DNA of 64,000 bases from an uncultured Lachnospiraceae bacterium (GTDB taxonomy: Bacteria; Bacillota; Clostridia; Lachnospirales; Lachnospiraceae), in NCBI GenBank assembly GCA_910579425.1, contig CAJTVL010000014.1, positions 1 through 64,000 of the forward strand, in the 5' to 3' direction. Of this stretch, positions 40,680 through 49,624 are shown one piece after another; the first letter of the stretch is position 1; each line of letters begins with the position of its first letter. The position numbers and the translations under genes were made by a program. The notes under the pieces were generated by a model. The model ran no database searches. It had not been told where the DNA came from and saw only the letters and a list, made by a program, of their open reading frames with translations.

Positions 40680-41864
40680 ATGATCAATGAACAATACAAA
40701 AAGATGCTGAAGGGCAAGTCAGTCATCCGGCAGTTGTCCGAATTTGCCACGGCCAGGGGGAAGGAAATCGGCTATGAGAATGTATATGATTACAGCCTGG
40801 GGAATCCTTCCGTTCCGGTGCCGGAGGAATTTACAAGGGCGATGATCGACCTGCTTGCGACCAGAAACTCCATGGAACTTCACGGCTACAGCCCCAGCGT
40901 TGGTATTGCCTGTGTGAAGGATAAGATTGCCGCGTCCTTGAATCGGAGATTTGGGATGGAGTATACGGGGAATCACATTTTCCCAACCACAGGCGCGGCA
41001 GGCGCCCTGGCACATGCCCTGCGCTGTGTTACAAAGCCGGGGGACGAGGTGCTTGTCTTTGCGCCTTATTTCCCGGAATATTACTGCTATGTCAACCTGA
41101 CAGGCGCTAAGATGAAGGTGGTGAGCGCGGATACGAAAAAATTCCAGATCAATATGGAAAGATTAGAGGAGGCATTGTCGAAGAATGTGGCGGCAGTGCT
41201 TATCAACACACCGAATAATCCCTCCGGCGCTCTTTACAGTGAAAAAACCCTGAAGGAACTGGCAGAACTGCTTTCAGAGAAACAGAGGGAATACGGACAT
41301 GACATCTTCCTCATCTCGGATGAGCCCTACAGAGAGATTGTGTTTGACGGTATGGATGCGCCCTATGTGGCCAAATACTATGAGAATACCCTGACCTGCT
41401 ATTCCTATTCCAAATCCTTATCCCTGCCGGGAGAGAGGATCGGATATGTGGCAGCCAATCCCAAATGCAGGGATGCGGAGCTGATCAGCGCCATGTGCAG
41501 CCAGATTTCAAGGGGGATTGGACACAACTGTCCGCCCTCCATCATCCAACTGGCAGTCGCCGAGGTGGAGGGCCTGACGGCAGATATGTCAGTGTATGAG
41601 ACAAACATGAATATTCTCTACAAAGAGCTGACAGCATTGGGCTTTGATTGTGTAAGACCCGGGGGAACCTTCTATATCTTCCCCAGGGCCTTGGAGGAGG
41701 ATGCCGTGGCTTTCTGCCGGAAGGCCCTTAAGTATGATCTGGTGCTGGTGCCTTCCGACAGCTTTGGGGTGCCGGGATATTTCCGCATGGCTTACTGCAT
41801 TGATACGCAAAAGGTAGAATGTTCTCTTCCGGCGCTGCGTAAATTTGTAAAAGAGAATTATTAA
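40680..41864 (+). CDS. Class I/II pyridoxal-phosphate aminotransferase
   Basis: 394 residues from ATG 40680, eight bases after GGAGG. Fold type I: GNPSVPVPEEF at the N-terminus, TTGAAGALAHAL for the cofactor phosphate, NTPNNPSGALYSE, ISDEPYREIVFDG with the pyridine-contacting Asp and Tyr, and the Schiff-base lysine in SYSKSLSLPGERIGY, with a late PGGTFYIFPRA. Likely an aspartate or aromatic/branched-chain aminotransferase; the substrate is not clear. A second member of the superfamily is at 52786. Confidence 0.87.
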   Translation: MINEQYKKMLKGKSVIRQLSEFATARGKEIGYENVYDYSLGNPSVPVPEEFTRAMIDLLATRNSMELHGYSPSVGIACVKDKIAASLNRRFGMEYTGNHIFPTTGAAGALAHALRCVTKPGDEVLVFAPYFPEYYCYVNLTGAKMKVVSADTKKFQINMERLEEALSKNVAAVLINTPNNPSGALYSEKTLKELAELLSEKQREYGHDIFLISDEPYREIVFDGMDAPYVAKYYENTLTCYSYSKSLSLPGERIGYVAANPKCRDAELISAMCSQISRGIGHNCPPSIIQLAVAEVEGLTADMSVYETNMNILYKELTALGFDCVRPGGTFYIFPRALEEDAVAFCRKALKYDLVLVPSDSFGVPGYFRMAYCIDTQKVECSLPALRKFVKENY

Positions 41865-41887
41865 CGGGAAGCGAGGCATGGTTTAAA

Positions 41888-42742
41888 ATGGTGGAATTTT
41901 TAAAAGCGGTACTGTTTGGGATTGTGGAGGGGATCACGGAGTGGCTTCCAATCAGCAGCACGGGCCATATGATATTGCTGAATGAGTTTGTGAAGCTGGA
42001 GGTGTCCGAGGAATTCTGGGAAATGTTCCTGGTGGTAATTCAGCTTGGCGCCATACTGGCAGTGGTTTTTTTATTCTGGGATCAGATCTGGCCTTTCGGC
42101 AAAAAAAATAACAGGCATCCGGTTAGGCGGACAGGATTTCTTTCCTATTGTAAAAAGGATATTTGGGTGCTGTGGTTTAAAATTATCGCAGCATGCCTGC
42201 CGGCAGCGGTGGTGGGGATCTTGTTTGACGAGTTTTTTGAAAGTCTGTTTTATAACAGCATATGCGTGGCCGTTGCATTGATCGTATTTGGCGTAGGGTT
42301 TATCCTGATCGAAAACAGGAATAAAGGAATGAAGGTAAAGGTTGGCTCCCTGTCAGATATTACATTTACCACAGCGCTGATAATAGGTATGTTCCAGTTG
42401 ATTGCGGCGATTTTCCCGGGCACGTCCCGTTCCGGCGCAACGATTCTGGGAGCGCTTCTGATCGGGGTATCCAGAACGGTAGCAGCAGAGTTTACCTTTT
42501 TTCTGGCCATACCGGTGATGCTTGGAGCAAGTCTTTTGAAGGTATTAAAATTCGGCTTTTCCTTCAACGGAAATGAAATCATGGTGCTGGCGACAGGGAT
42601 GATTACGGCGTTTTTGATCTCAGTCGTTGTGATCCGTTTTTTGATGGGATACATTAAGAAGCATGATTTTAAAGTGTTTGGCTGGTACCGTATCGTATTG
42701 GGAGTTGTGGTGCTTTTGTATTTCAGCCTGTCAATCAGTTGA
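41888..42742 (+). CDS. uppP: Undecaprenyl-diphosphatase
   Basis: 284 residues, polytopic membrane protein of the BacA/UppP family. It dephosphorylates undecaprenyl diphosphate so the lipid carrier can be reused in cell-wall synthesis, and gives low-level bacitracin resistance. The two family motifs are present: GIVEGITEWLPISSTGHM near residues 11-30 and FPGTSRSGATILGALL near 178-195. Eight or so membrane helices. The TGA stop lies within the TTGACA of the next gene's promoter. Confidence 0.95.
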   Translation: MVEFLKAVLFGIVEGITEWLPISSTGHMILLNEFVKLEVSEEFWEMFLVVIQLGAILAVVFLFWDQIWPFGKKNNRHPVRRTGFLSYCKKDIWVLWFKIIAACLPAAVVGILFDEFFESLFYNSICVAVALIVFGVGFILIENRNKGMKVKVGSLSDITFTTALIIGMFQLIAAIFPGTSRSGATILGALLIGVSRTVAAEFTFFLAIPVMLGASLLKVLKFGFSFNGNEIMVLATGMITAFLISVVVIRFLMGYIKKHDFKVFGWYRIVLGVVVLLYFSLSIS

Positions 42743-42767
42743 CAAAAGGGAAATTAAAGAGTATACT
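42739..42767 (+). promoter_or_regulatory. Near-consensus sigma-A promoter for the DUF6465 gene
   Basis: TTGACA (42739-42744), 17 bases, TATACT (42762-42767). It overlaps the uppP stop codon and lies about 100 bases before the DUF6465 start. Confidence 0.75.
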
Positions 42768-42870
42768 TCTTTCGAGTAAAAATAAAGCGTTTTTGAGGAA
42801 ACGTACTGAATTATAGTTTGGCAGTGCATGTCAGAGAAAGTGTTTCTCTGCGTGAAAGGAGTTTATAATC

Positions 42871-43320
42871 ATGGCAGTAAAGAAAACAGAGTCAACAACA
42901 AAGACCAAAGCAACACCGGCTAAGAAGGAAGTTAAGTCTGCTGAGAAGACATCAGAGGTAAAGACAGAAATAAAGGCAGAAGCCAAAGAAGTGAAGGAAC
43001 CCGTAAAGAAAACAACAACCAGAAAAGCAAGCGAGAAGCCTGCCGCAGAAAAGACCGAAGAGGTAAAGGCAGAAACCGTTAAAAAGGAAACTGTTAAGAA
43101 AGCCAAAGCAGCGCCTGAAGTGGAAGCCGCCGTTCATTTTGAGTTTAGTGGCAAGTCCTATACTCCCGAGGATTTGGTAAAGATCTGCAAGGACGTTTGG
43201 AAATATGATCTAAACGGTAAGGAAGAAGAATTAGGAAGCGTTGAATTGTATGTGAAACCGGAAGAAAACGTTACATACTACGTGATCAACGGCGACATCA
43301 AGGGAAGTTTCAATATATAA
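42871..43320 (+). CDS. DUF6465 family protein with lysine/glutamate-rich tail
   Basis: 149 residues. The first ~85 are almost only Lys, Ala, Glu, Thr and Val (AVKKTESTTKTKATPAKKEV ...), like eukaryotic histone H1 tails. The last ~60 form a small domain, VHFEFSGKSYTPEDLVKICK to VTYYVINGDIKGSFNI, as in DUF6465 proteins of Lachnospiraceae. Function is unknown; a nucleic-acid-binding or nucleoid role is a guess from charge alone. AAAGGAG precedes the ATG, a strong promoter lies upstream, and a terminator follows at 43430, so it is a single-gene unit, probably well expressed. Confidence 0.8.
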   Translation: MAVKKTESTTKTKATPAKKEVKSAEKTSEVKTEIKAEAKEVKEPVKKTTTRKASEKPAAEKTEEVKAETVKKETVKKAKAAPEVEAAVHFEFSGKSYTPEDLVKICKDVWKYDLNGKEEELGSVELYVKPEENVTYYVINGDIKGSFNI

Positions 43321-43429
43321 TATCAATTTTTGACAATTCTCTTACAAAGATACATTTCTTATATCGGTAGACGGCCGCTGTCGGGGCTTTCTTCGGATAG
43401 ATATTCTGAAAATTCATAGGAATAATCGG

Positions 43430-43460
43430 ATGGATACTGCGTGGGCGGTATCCATTTTTG
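43430..43460 (+). terminator. Terminator of the DUF6465 gene
   Basis: ATGGATAC (43430-43437) pairs with GTATCCAT (43448-43455), followed by TTTTT. Confidence 0.75.
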
Positions 43461-43498
43461 CTTTAGAATTTTTTAATAATTATTTTTGACTATTTGTG

Positions 43499-43527
43499 TT
43501 GACAATAAATAGGGTAAGTGATATTTT
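43499..43527 (+). promoter_or_regulatory. Promoter of the heat-shock operon
   Basis: TTGACA (43499-43504), 17 bases, TATTTT (43522-43527), just upstream of the CIRCE element. Confidence 0.7.
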
Positions 43528-43541
43528 ATGTTAAGAAGATG

Positions 43542-43568
43542 TTAGCACTCCATTGGGTTGAGTGCTAA
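43542..43568. promoter_or_regulatory. CIRCE operator (HrcA-binding site)
   Basis: TTAGCACTC-N9-GAGTGCTAA, a perfect match to the CIRCE consensus, placed 14 bases after the -10 box and 64 bases before hrcA. HrcA, encoded by the first gene, binds it and represses the operon until heat shock or unfolded proteins titrate GroEL. Confidence 0.97.
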
Positions 43569-43631
43569 CAAATGACAGAGAGCCTGAAAGACTTGAACAG
43601 AGATTCATAAGGCTGACAAATACGGAAAGGG

Positions 43632-44672
43632 ATGATGGAGTTGCAGTTAAGTGAAAGAAAAATCAAAATATTGCAGGCCATTATCCGTAATTACCTGGAG
43701 ACCGGGGAGCCGGTAGGGAGCAGGACAATATCCAAATATACGGATTTGAATTTAAGCTCAGCTACCATCCGCAATGAGATGTCAGACCTGGAGGAGATGG
43801 GCTATATCGTACAGCCTCATACCTCAGCGGGAAGAATTCCTTCTGATATGGGTTATCGGCTTTATGTGGATACCATGATGGAGGAGAAGGACAGGGAACT
43901 GGAAGAATTGAAGGAAATGATGCTGGAGAAGGAGGATAAGATGGATCACCTTCTCAAACAGGTAGCGAAGCTTTTAGCAGCAAACACCAATTATGTGTCA
44001 ATGATTTCCGCTCCCACCATTCATACCAACAAAATTAAGTTTATACAGCTTTCAAGAATGGATGCCGGTCAAATCCTGGCAGTAGTAGTAGCCGAGGGAA
44101 ATGTGATCAAGAACAACATCATCCCGGTGCCGGAAAGGCTGGATGATGAGACGCTCCTGAAGCTGAATATCCTTTTAAATACCCATTTAAACGGGCTGGC
44201 CCTGGAGGAGATTAATCTCGGGATGATTTCGGCTATGAAGCAGCAAGCCGGGATACACAGCGCGATTGTAGGTGATGTGATAGACGCCATTGCAGAGTCC
44301 ATTAAGGCCGAAGAGGATTTGGAAGTATACACCAGCGGAGCCAATAACATTTTCAAGTATCCGGAGCTGGCAGATCATCAGAGGGCAAGTGAAATCATCA
44401 ATACCTTTGAAGAGAGCAGGATGCTGACGGAGCTGGTACAGGGAGCTCTTTCCGATGAGAGCAGCACAGGAATCCAGGTTTATATCGGCAATGAAACGCC
44501 GATCCAGGCAATGAAGGACTGCAGTGTGGTGACCGCCACTTATGAATTAGGAGAAGGAATGCGCGGAACCGTCGGCATTATCGGTCCGAAGAGAATGGAT
44601 TATGATAAGGTGGTAGGAGCGCTTAAGACAATCACCCATCAATTGGATGAATTGTATAAAAACAAGACATAG
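43632..44672 (+). CDS. hrcA: Heat-inducible transcription repressor HrcA
   Basis: 346 residues. N-terminal winged helix with LSERKIKILQAIIRNYLETG, GEPVGSRTISKYTDLNLSSATIRN (two parts) and MSDLEEMGYIVQPHTSAGR, then a GAF-like dimerisation core ending in GPKRMDYDKVVGAL. It represses its own operon through the CIRCE site upstream. ATG 43632 is used; an adjacent ATG at 43635 is equally placed after GGAAAGGG. Confidence 0.96.
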   Translation: MMELQLSERKIKILQAIIRNYLETGEPVGSRTISKYTDLNLSSATIRNEMSDLEEMGYIVQPHTSAGRIPSDMGYRLYVDTMMEEKDRELEELKEMMLEKEDKMDHLLKQVAKLLAANTNYVSMISAPTIHTNKIKFIQLSRMDAGQILAVVVAEGNVIKNNIIPVPERLDDETLLKLNILLNTHLNGLALEEINLGMISAMKQQAGIHSAIVGDVIDAIAESIKAEEDLEVYTSGANNIFKYPELADHQRASEIINTFEESRMLTELVQGALSDESSTGIQVYIGNETPIQAMKDCSVVTATYELGEGMRGTVGIIGPKRMDYDKVVGALKTITHQLDELYKNKT

Positions 44673-44684
44673 AGACGGAAAGGG

Positions 44685-45410
44685 ATGAAGCTGATGAATG
44701 AAGAAATGAAGAAGGATATACAGGAAACCACAGACCAGGAGCAGGAGCCGGCAGGAGAGAGCGTGAATACCCAGGAAATGGGCACTCAGGAGGAAGATAC
44801 GGATCAGGCCCGGTGTGAGCAGGCAGAAACCGAAGAAAGCGGCGGAGCCGATAACGAATCGGAAGATCAGGAAGAGGCAGACGCAGAAGAGACAGAGACG
44901 GCAAAAGCCGGAGAAGAAACCTGGGCAGAAAAAAGAGCCGCTAAGAAAAAGCTTAAGGCTGATAAAAAGCAGGATGCCCTTAAAGAAAAAATAGAGGAGC
45001 TGGAGGATCGGGTAAAACGCCAGATGGCGGAATTTGAAAACTTCCGCAAGCGCACTGACAAAGAAAAAACAGCCATGTTTGAAACAGGAGCCAGGAGCGT
45101 GATCGAAAAGATCCTGCCAGTGGTAGATAACTTTGAGAGAGGATTGGCCACCGTTCCGGAGGAGGATAAGGGGACTCCCTTTGCCGAGGGAATGGAGATG
45201 ATCTACAAGCAGCTTCTGACAGAACTGGAGAAGATGGAGGTTAAACCCATACCGGCGGTGGGAGAAGAGTTTGATCCCAATTTCCACAATGCAGTGATGC
45301 AGGTGGAAAGCGAGGAATTTGAATCCGGCGTGATTGCCCAGGAGCTGCAGAAGGGGTATACTTACAGGGACAGCGTAGTGAGACACAGTATGGTAGCGGT
45401 GGTCAGCTAG
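44685..45410 (+). CDS. grpE: Nucleotide exchange factor GrpE
   Basis: 241 residues, longer than E. coli GrpE (197) because of an acidic, disordered N-terminal ~90 residues (Glu/Asp/Thr-rich). The coiled coil (LKEKIEELEDRVKRQMAEFENFRKR) is at ~100-130, and the C-terminal four-helix and beta-wing part has FDPNFHNAVMQVE, GVIAQELQKGYTYRDSVVR and a final MVAVVS. Releases ADP from DnaK. Starts 12 bases after hrcA. Confidence 0.95.
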   Translation: MKLMNEEMKKDIQETTDQEQEPAGESVNTQEMGTQEEDTDQARCEQAETEESGGADNESEDQEEADAEETETAKAGEETWAEKRAAKKKLKADKKQDALKEKIEELEDRVKRQMAEFENFRKRTDKEKTAMFETGARSVIEKILPVVDNFERGLATVPEEDKGTPFAEGMEMIYKQLLTELEKMEVKPIPAVGEEFDPNFHNAVMQVESEEFESGVIAQELQKGYTYRDSVVRHSMVAVVS

Positions 45411-45494
45411 CCGTCCTGAGTGAAATGAAAGCAATAAGCTTTTTATAAAATAAAATTTTACAGCATATAAACAAAATTCCAGGAGGAGATAATT

Positions 45495-47369
45495 ATGAGT
45501 AAAATAATTGGTATTGATTTAGGTACAACAAATAGCTGCGTAGCAGTTATGGAGGGCGGTAAGCCTACCGTTATTGCAAATGCCGAGGGCGCAAGGACGA
45601 CACCTTCCGTAGTGGCATTTACCAAAACCGGCGAAAGGTTAATCGGCGAGCCTGCCAAGCGTCAGGCCGTAACCAATGCGGAGAAGACTATTTCTTCCAT
45701 TAAGAGAGATATGGGTACGGACAGAGGACGTACCATTGACGACAAGAGATATTCCCCTCAGCAGATCTCAGCTATGATTCTCCAAAAGCTGAAAGCAGAT
45801 GCAGAGAGTTATTTAGGCGAAAAGGTAACGGAGGCCGTTATCACGGTTCCCGCTTACTTTAACGACGCTCAGCGTCAGGCCACCAAGGATGCCGGTAAGA
45901 TCGCCGGTCTGGATGTAAAGCGTATTATCAACGAGCCTACGGCGGCAGCCTTGGCCTATGGACTTGACAATGAAAAAGAGCAGAGAATTATGGTATACGA
46001 CTTGGGCGGCGGTACCTTTGATGTTTCCATCATTGAGATCGGTGAGGGCGTGATTGAGGTTCTTGCAACCAACGGCGATACCCATCTCGGAGGGGATGAT
46101 TTTGATAACAGGCTGACAGAGTGGATGATCAGCGAGTTCAAGAAGGCGGAGGGCGTGGACTTATCAAACGATAAGATGGCGCTTCAGAGATTAAAAGAAG
46201 CCGCAGAGAAGGCAAAGAAGGAGCTTTCCTCAGCGACCACCACCAATATCAACCTTCCTTTCATTACCGCTACGGCAGAGGGACCCAAACACTTTGATAT
46301 GAACCTTTCCAGAGCCAAATTCGATGAATTGACCCATGATCTGGTTGAAAAGACAGCAATCCCGGTACAGAATGCCATGAAGGATGCGGGCCTTACCAAC
46401 GGCGATCTGGGCCAGGTGCTTTTGGTAGGCGGTTCTACCCGTATTCCTGCCGTACAGGAAAAAGTAAAACAGCTCACCGGACATGAGCCCAGCAAAACAT
46501 TGAATCCTGACGAGTGCGTGGCATTAGGCGCATCCATCCAGGGCGGTAAGCTGGCAGGAGACGCAGGCGCAGGAGAAATCCTTCTTCTGGATGTTACCCC
46601 TCTTTCCCTGTCCATCGAGACCATGGGCGGCATTGCTACCAGGCTGATTGAGAGAAATACTACTATTCCCACCAAGAAGAGCCAGATTTTCTCCACCGCT
46701 GCAGACAATCAGACTGCGGTTGACATCAATGTATTACAGGGTGAGAGACAGTTTGCAAGAGATAATAAGTCCCTAGGACAGTTCAGATTAGACGGGATTC
46801 CTCCGGCAATGCGCGGAGTGCCCCAGATAGAGGTTACTTTTGATATTGATGCCAACGGTATTGTAAACGTTTCCGCAAAGGATCTTGGAACCGGCAAGGA
46901 GCAGCATATTACCATCACCGCAAGCTCTAATATGTCAGATGATGAGATCGATAAGGCAGTAAAGGAAGCGGCTGAGTTTGAAGCTCAGGATAAGAAGAGA
47001 AAAGAGGCTATTGATACAAGAAATGAAGCGGATTCTTTCGTATTCCAGACCGAAAAGGCATTAAGTGAAGTGGGCGATAAGATCGACGCTTCCGAAAAGG
47101 CCAATGTGGAGGCTGATGTTCAGGCCGTTAAGGATATTCTGGAAAGAACTAAGGATCAGGAGATGTCCGATTCCGATCTTGACGCTCTGAAAGCGGCAAG
47201 AGAGAAGCTTACCACAAGCGCACAGGCGCTGTTCACCAAGATGTATGAGAATATGCAGCAGGCACAGGCAGGTGCAGGTCCCGATATGGGCGCAGGCCCT
47301 GACATGGGAGGAGCGGCTGATGCAGGCCCGGCAGATGATGTGGTTGACGGGGATTATCGCGAAGTTTAA
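45495..47369 (+). CDS. dnaK: Molecular chaperone DnaK (Hsp70)
   Basis: 624 residues. The ATPase domain begins IGIDLGTTNSCVAVMEGG and has VPAYFNDAQRQATKDAG and YDLGGGTFDVSI. The linker and substrate domain follow (LLLDVTPLSLSIETMGG, RNTTIPTKKSQIFSTA), with a helical lid and a Gly/Ala/Met-rich C-terminus ending DDVVDGDYREV. AGGAGG precedes the ATG. Folds and refolds proteins with DnaJ and GrpE. A strong hairpin separates it from dnaJ. Confidence 0.98.
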   Translation: MSKIIGIDLGTTNSCVAVMEGGKPTVIANAEGARTTPSVVAFTKTGERLIGEPAKRQAVTNAEKTISSIKRDMGTDRGRTIDDKRYSPQQISAMILQKLKADAESYLGEKVTEAVITVPAYFNDAQRQATKDAGKIAGLDVKRIINEPTAAALAYGLDNEKEQRIMVYDLGGGTFDVSIIEIGEGVIEVLATNGDTHLGGDDFDNRLTEWMISEFKKAEGVDLSNDKMALQRLKEAAEKAKKELSSATTTNINLPFITATAEGPKHFDMNLSRAKFDELTHDLVEKTAIPVQNAMKDAGLTNGDLGQVLLVGGSTRIPAVQEKVKQLTGHEPSKTLNPDECVALGASIQGGKLAGDAGAGEILLLDVTPLSLSIETMGGIATRLIERNTTIPTKKSQIFSTAADNQTAVDINVLQGERQFARDNKSLGQFRLDGIPPAMRGVPQIEVTFDIDANGIVNVSAKDLGTGKEQHITITASSNMSDDEIDKAVKEAAEFEAQDKKRKEAIDTRNEADSFVFQTEKALSEVGDKIDASEKANVEADVQAVKDILERTKDQEMSDSDLDALKAAREKLTTSAQALFTKMYENMQQAQAGAGPDMGAGPDMGGAADAGPADDVVDGDYREV

Positions 47370-47390
47370 TACAACAAGAGTTTAACCTGA

Positions 47391-47442
47391 GGCGGCGCTT
47401 AGCGGTAAATGGCCTTAAAACAGCCATTTACCGCATGCCGCC
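47391..47442 (+). repeat. Large hairpin between dnaK and dnaJ
   Basis: GCGGTAAATGGC (47402-47413) pairs perfectly with GCCATTTACCGC (47423-47434) around a nine-base loop. Outer GGCGGC (47391-47396) and GCCGCC (47437-47442) can extend it. There is no T-run. It probably reduces read-through or protects the 3' end of dnaK mRNA, giving more DnaK than DnaJ. Confidence 0.7.
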
Positions 47443-47486
47443 TTGGGTGGTGTATCGAGTGCCATCCGGCACGGGAGGAGTTTGAA

Positions 47487-48647
47487 ATGGCAGAACAGAA
47501 ACGCGATTATTATGAAGTGCTCGGGATTGATAAGAACGCAGATGAGGCCGCCATAAAAAAAGCCTACAGGGCTCTTGCCAAAAAGTATCATCCGGATATG
47601 AATCCGGGAGATGCGGAAGCGGAAAAGAAGTTTAAGGAAGCTTCTGAGGCTTACGCGATTTTGAGTGACCCGGAGAAGAAGAGACAGTACGATCAGTTTG
47701 GCCACGCTGCCTTTGAGGGAGGAGCCGGCGGTTTCGGCGGCTTTGATTTTAACAGTGCGGATTTCAGCGACATTTTCGGCGATATTTTCGGTGACTTCTT
47801 TGGCGGCGGACGTAAGAGCCGGGGCAACAGCGGCCCCATGAAGGGCGCTAATATCAGAACCAGTGTCAGGATCACCTTTGAGGAGGCCGTATTCGGCGTT
47901 GATAAGGAAATTGAACTGACCTTAAAGGATGAGTGTAAGACCTGCCGGGGAACGGGAGCAAAGCCCGGAACCAGTCCGGAAACCTGCCAGAAGTGCGGCG
48001 GTAAGGGACAGGTGGTCTTTACTCAGCAGTCCTTCTTTGGCACGGTCAGAAACGTGCAGACCTGTCCGGAGTGTAACGGAACCGGGAAAGTGGTTAAGGA
48101 GAAATGTATGGACTGCCATGGGTCGGGCTATATTGCCAGCCGAAAGAAAATCCAGGTGTCCATTCCCGCGGGAATTGATAACGGGCAGAGCGTCCGCATC
48201 CGGGATAAGGGTGAACCCGGCATGAACGGAGGTCCCAGAGGGGATCTGCTGGTAGAAGTGATTGTGGGACGTCATCCGATCTTCCAGAGACAGGATTACA
48301 ACATTTATTCTACCGTACCCATTTCTTATGCGGTAGCGGCTCTCGGCGGCGATGTTGTGGTGGATACGGTAGACGGCAAAGTGCTCTACGAGGTGAAGGC
48401 CGGAACCCAGACAGACACCAAGGTGCGTTTGAAGGGAAAAGGCGTTCCTACCCTCAGAAACAAAGAGGTGAGAGGAGATCACTATGTAACACTGGTGGTG
48501 CAGACACCGGAGAGACTTTCCCATGAAGCAAAGGAGCTCTTAAAGCAGTTTGACGCGGTGACCGGCGACAGCTTAAATGCCGCTAAAAATGTGCAGGCGG
48601 ATAAAGGCGAAACAAAAGATACAAAGAAAAAGAAATTCTGGAAATAA
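47487..48647 (+). CDS. dnaJ: Molecular chaperone DnaJ (Hsp40, type I)
   Basis: 386 residues from ATG 47487, after GGGAGGAG; an upstream in-frame ATG at 47409 lies in the hairpin. J domain at residues 1-70 with KKYHPDMNPGD (HPD), then a Gly/Phe-rich linker (GGAGGFGGFDF, IFGDIFGDFFGGG), four CxxCxGxG zinc repeats (CKTCRGTG, CQKCGGKG, CPECNGTG, CMDCHGSG) and the C-terminal substrate domains. A lysine-rich tail ends the protein. Stimulates DnaK ATPase and delivers substrates. Confidence 0.97.
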   Translation: MAEQKRDYYEVLGIDKNADEAAIKKAYRALAKKYHPDMNPGDAEAEKKFKEASEAYAILSDPEKKRQYDQFGHAAFEGGAGGFGGFDFNSADFSDIFGDIFGDFFGGGRKSRGNSGPMKGANIRTSVRITFEEAVFGVDKEIELTLKDECKTCRGTGAKPGTSPETCQKCGGKGQVVFTQQSFFGTVRNVQTCPECNGTGKVVKEKCMDCHGSGYIASRKKIQVSIPAGIDNGQSVRIRDKGEPGMNGGPRGDLLVEVIVGRHPIFQRQDYNIYSTVPISYAVAALGGDVVVDTVDGKVLYEVKAGTQTDTKVRLKGKGVPTLRNKEVRGDHYVTLVVQTPERLSHEAKELLKQFDAVTGDSLNAAKNVQADKGETKDTKKKKFWK

Positions 48648-48667
48648 AGAGTTCAAAGCAAAACATA

Positions 48668-48723
48668 AAACAGGGGCTGTGGAAAAGCAAAGCAGATTTG
48701 GCTGCATTTTCCGGCTCCTGTTT
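48668..48723. terminator. Bidirectional terminator between dnaJ and a convergent gene
   Basis: AAACAGG, GC and GGAAAA on the left pair with TTTTCC, GC and CCTGTTT on the right, with GCAG/CTGC inside. On the minus strand it is followed by a T-rich tail (TTTTATGTTTTG), on the plus strand only by CATTTAA, so it is stronger for the minus-strand gene. Confidence 0.6.
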
Positions 48724-48818
48724 CATTTAAGAGTAATATTTTTTAAAAACCGTGCATAAAATGCTATCAGGCCTTTTAAAGCTGCCGGTGAGAGGCTTTG
48801 GGGTTTTTATCGCAAGCG

Positions 48819-49427
48819 CTAATCGGACAGCTCCCTGAGCATATTTACAATATAACCGGAAAGGCTTGAATTTAGATTTTCCGCTACGGGAATCAATGCC
48901 GAAATTTTTTCCGGCTCCCCCTGACTGCGGTAGATCTCCGCCAAAAGCCTGTAGGTGGCGCTGACGTCAGTGCGGGTGCTTACGGCAAACTCCAGAATAC
49001 GGCAGGCCTCCTGTACATAAGAATTTTTATAAAGGACACCGGCCCAGGTTTGAAGGGTACGGACAAGAACCGTGTAGCTCTGATCATAGCGGGAGAGCAG
49101 ATCGATGTTGGGAGCGCCGTACTTAAGCTTCAAATCGGTATTGCTGATTCCGGTAAAATTTACAATGGGAGACTCGCAGAGGCTGTGCAGTGTTTCGTGA
49201 CACTCCGCCACTATGGGATCCTGGGCAAGGACATCCATAGGAAGATTTTCAAAGGGAATTTGAATGTATTCCAAGTCGTCAAGGGATTTACGGCGGGTGC
49301 TGTTGGCTGCAGCTTCCTTTTCCCAGAAGCTTTGGTTGGATTTTTCGTCCATGTTTCTGCGCTTATGAAGTTCGTATCCGAGCCAGATGCAGAATATGAT
49401 AAAACTTGCAAAAATGGGGAATTTCAT
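48819..49427 (-). CDS. Membrane-anchored tetratricopeptide-like protein of unknown function
   Basis: 202 residues from the ATG at 49427, which follows GAAAGGAT; a longer start at 49466 is less likely. Residues 2-18 (KFPIFASFIIFCIWLGY) form one membrane helix or uncleaved signal. The rest is soluble and helical. The last ~100 residues look like two or three TPR-type helix pairs (LQTWAGVLYKNSYVQEACRI, ATYRLLAEIYRSQGEPEKIS). It may be a scaffold on the cytoplasmic or outer face. Convergent with dnaJ, divergent from the small peptide gene at 49489. Confidence 0.65.
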   Translation of the reverse strand: MKFPIFASFIIFCIWLGYELHKRRNMDEKSNQSFWEKEAAANSTRRKSLDDLEYIQIPFENLPMDVLAQDPIVAECHETLHSLCESPIVNFTGISNTDLKLKYGAPNIDLLSRYDQSYTVLVRTLQTWAGVLYKNSYVQEACRILEFAVSTRTDVSATYRLLAEIYRSQGEPEKISALIPVAENLNSSLSGYIVNMLRELSD

Positions 49428-49488
49428 ATATAATATCCTTTCAGAAAGATTACTGCCACGGGGCAAATCTGCCCAGAGGGGAGAAAAT

Positions 49489-49596
49489 ATGTTTCATTTT
49501 AACAATAATAAAAATAAAAGAATTTTTTCGGTGATCATTGTCGCCCTCTTAGTACTTGCAATGATAGTACCAACTATAGCATCTTTTATGTATTAA
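49489..49596 (+). CDS. 35-residue single-pass membrane peptide
   Basis: MFHFNNNKNKRIFSVIIVAL followed by LVLAMIVPTIASFMY: a basic N-terminus and one membrane helix (residues ~12-33). GGGGAGA lies five bases upstream of the ATG at 49489, and it ends 28 bases before the VanW gene, so it is probably co-transcribed with it. A short cell-envelope peptide of unknown role. The regular amphipathic start and good ribosome binding site make it more than a chance frame. Confidence 0.55.
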   Translation: MFHFNNNKNKRIFSVIIVALLVLAMIVPTIASFMY

Positions 49597-49624
49597 ATCA
49601 AATGGGATTTATGAGGTGATTTTT

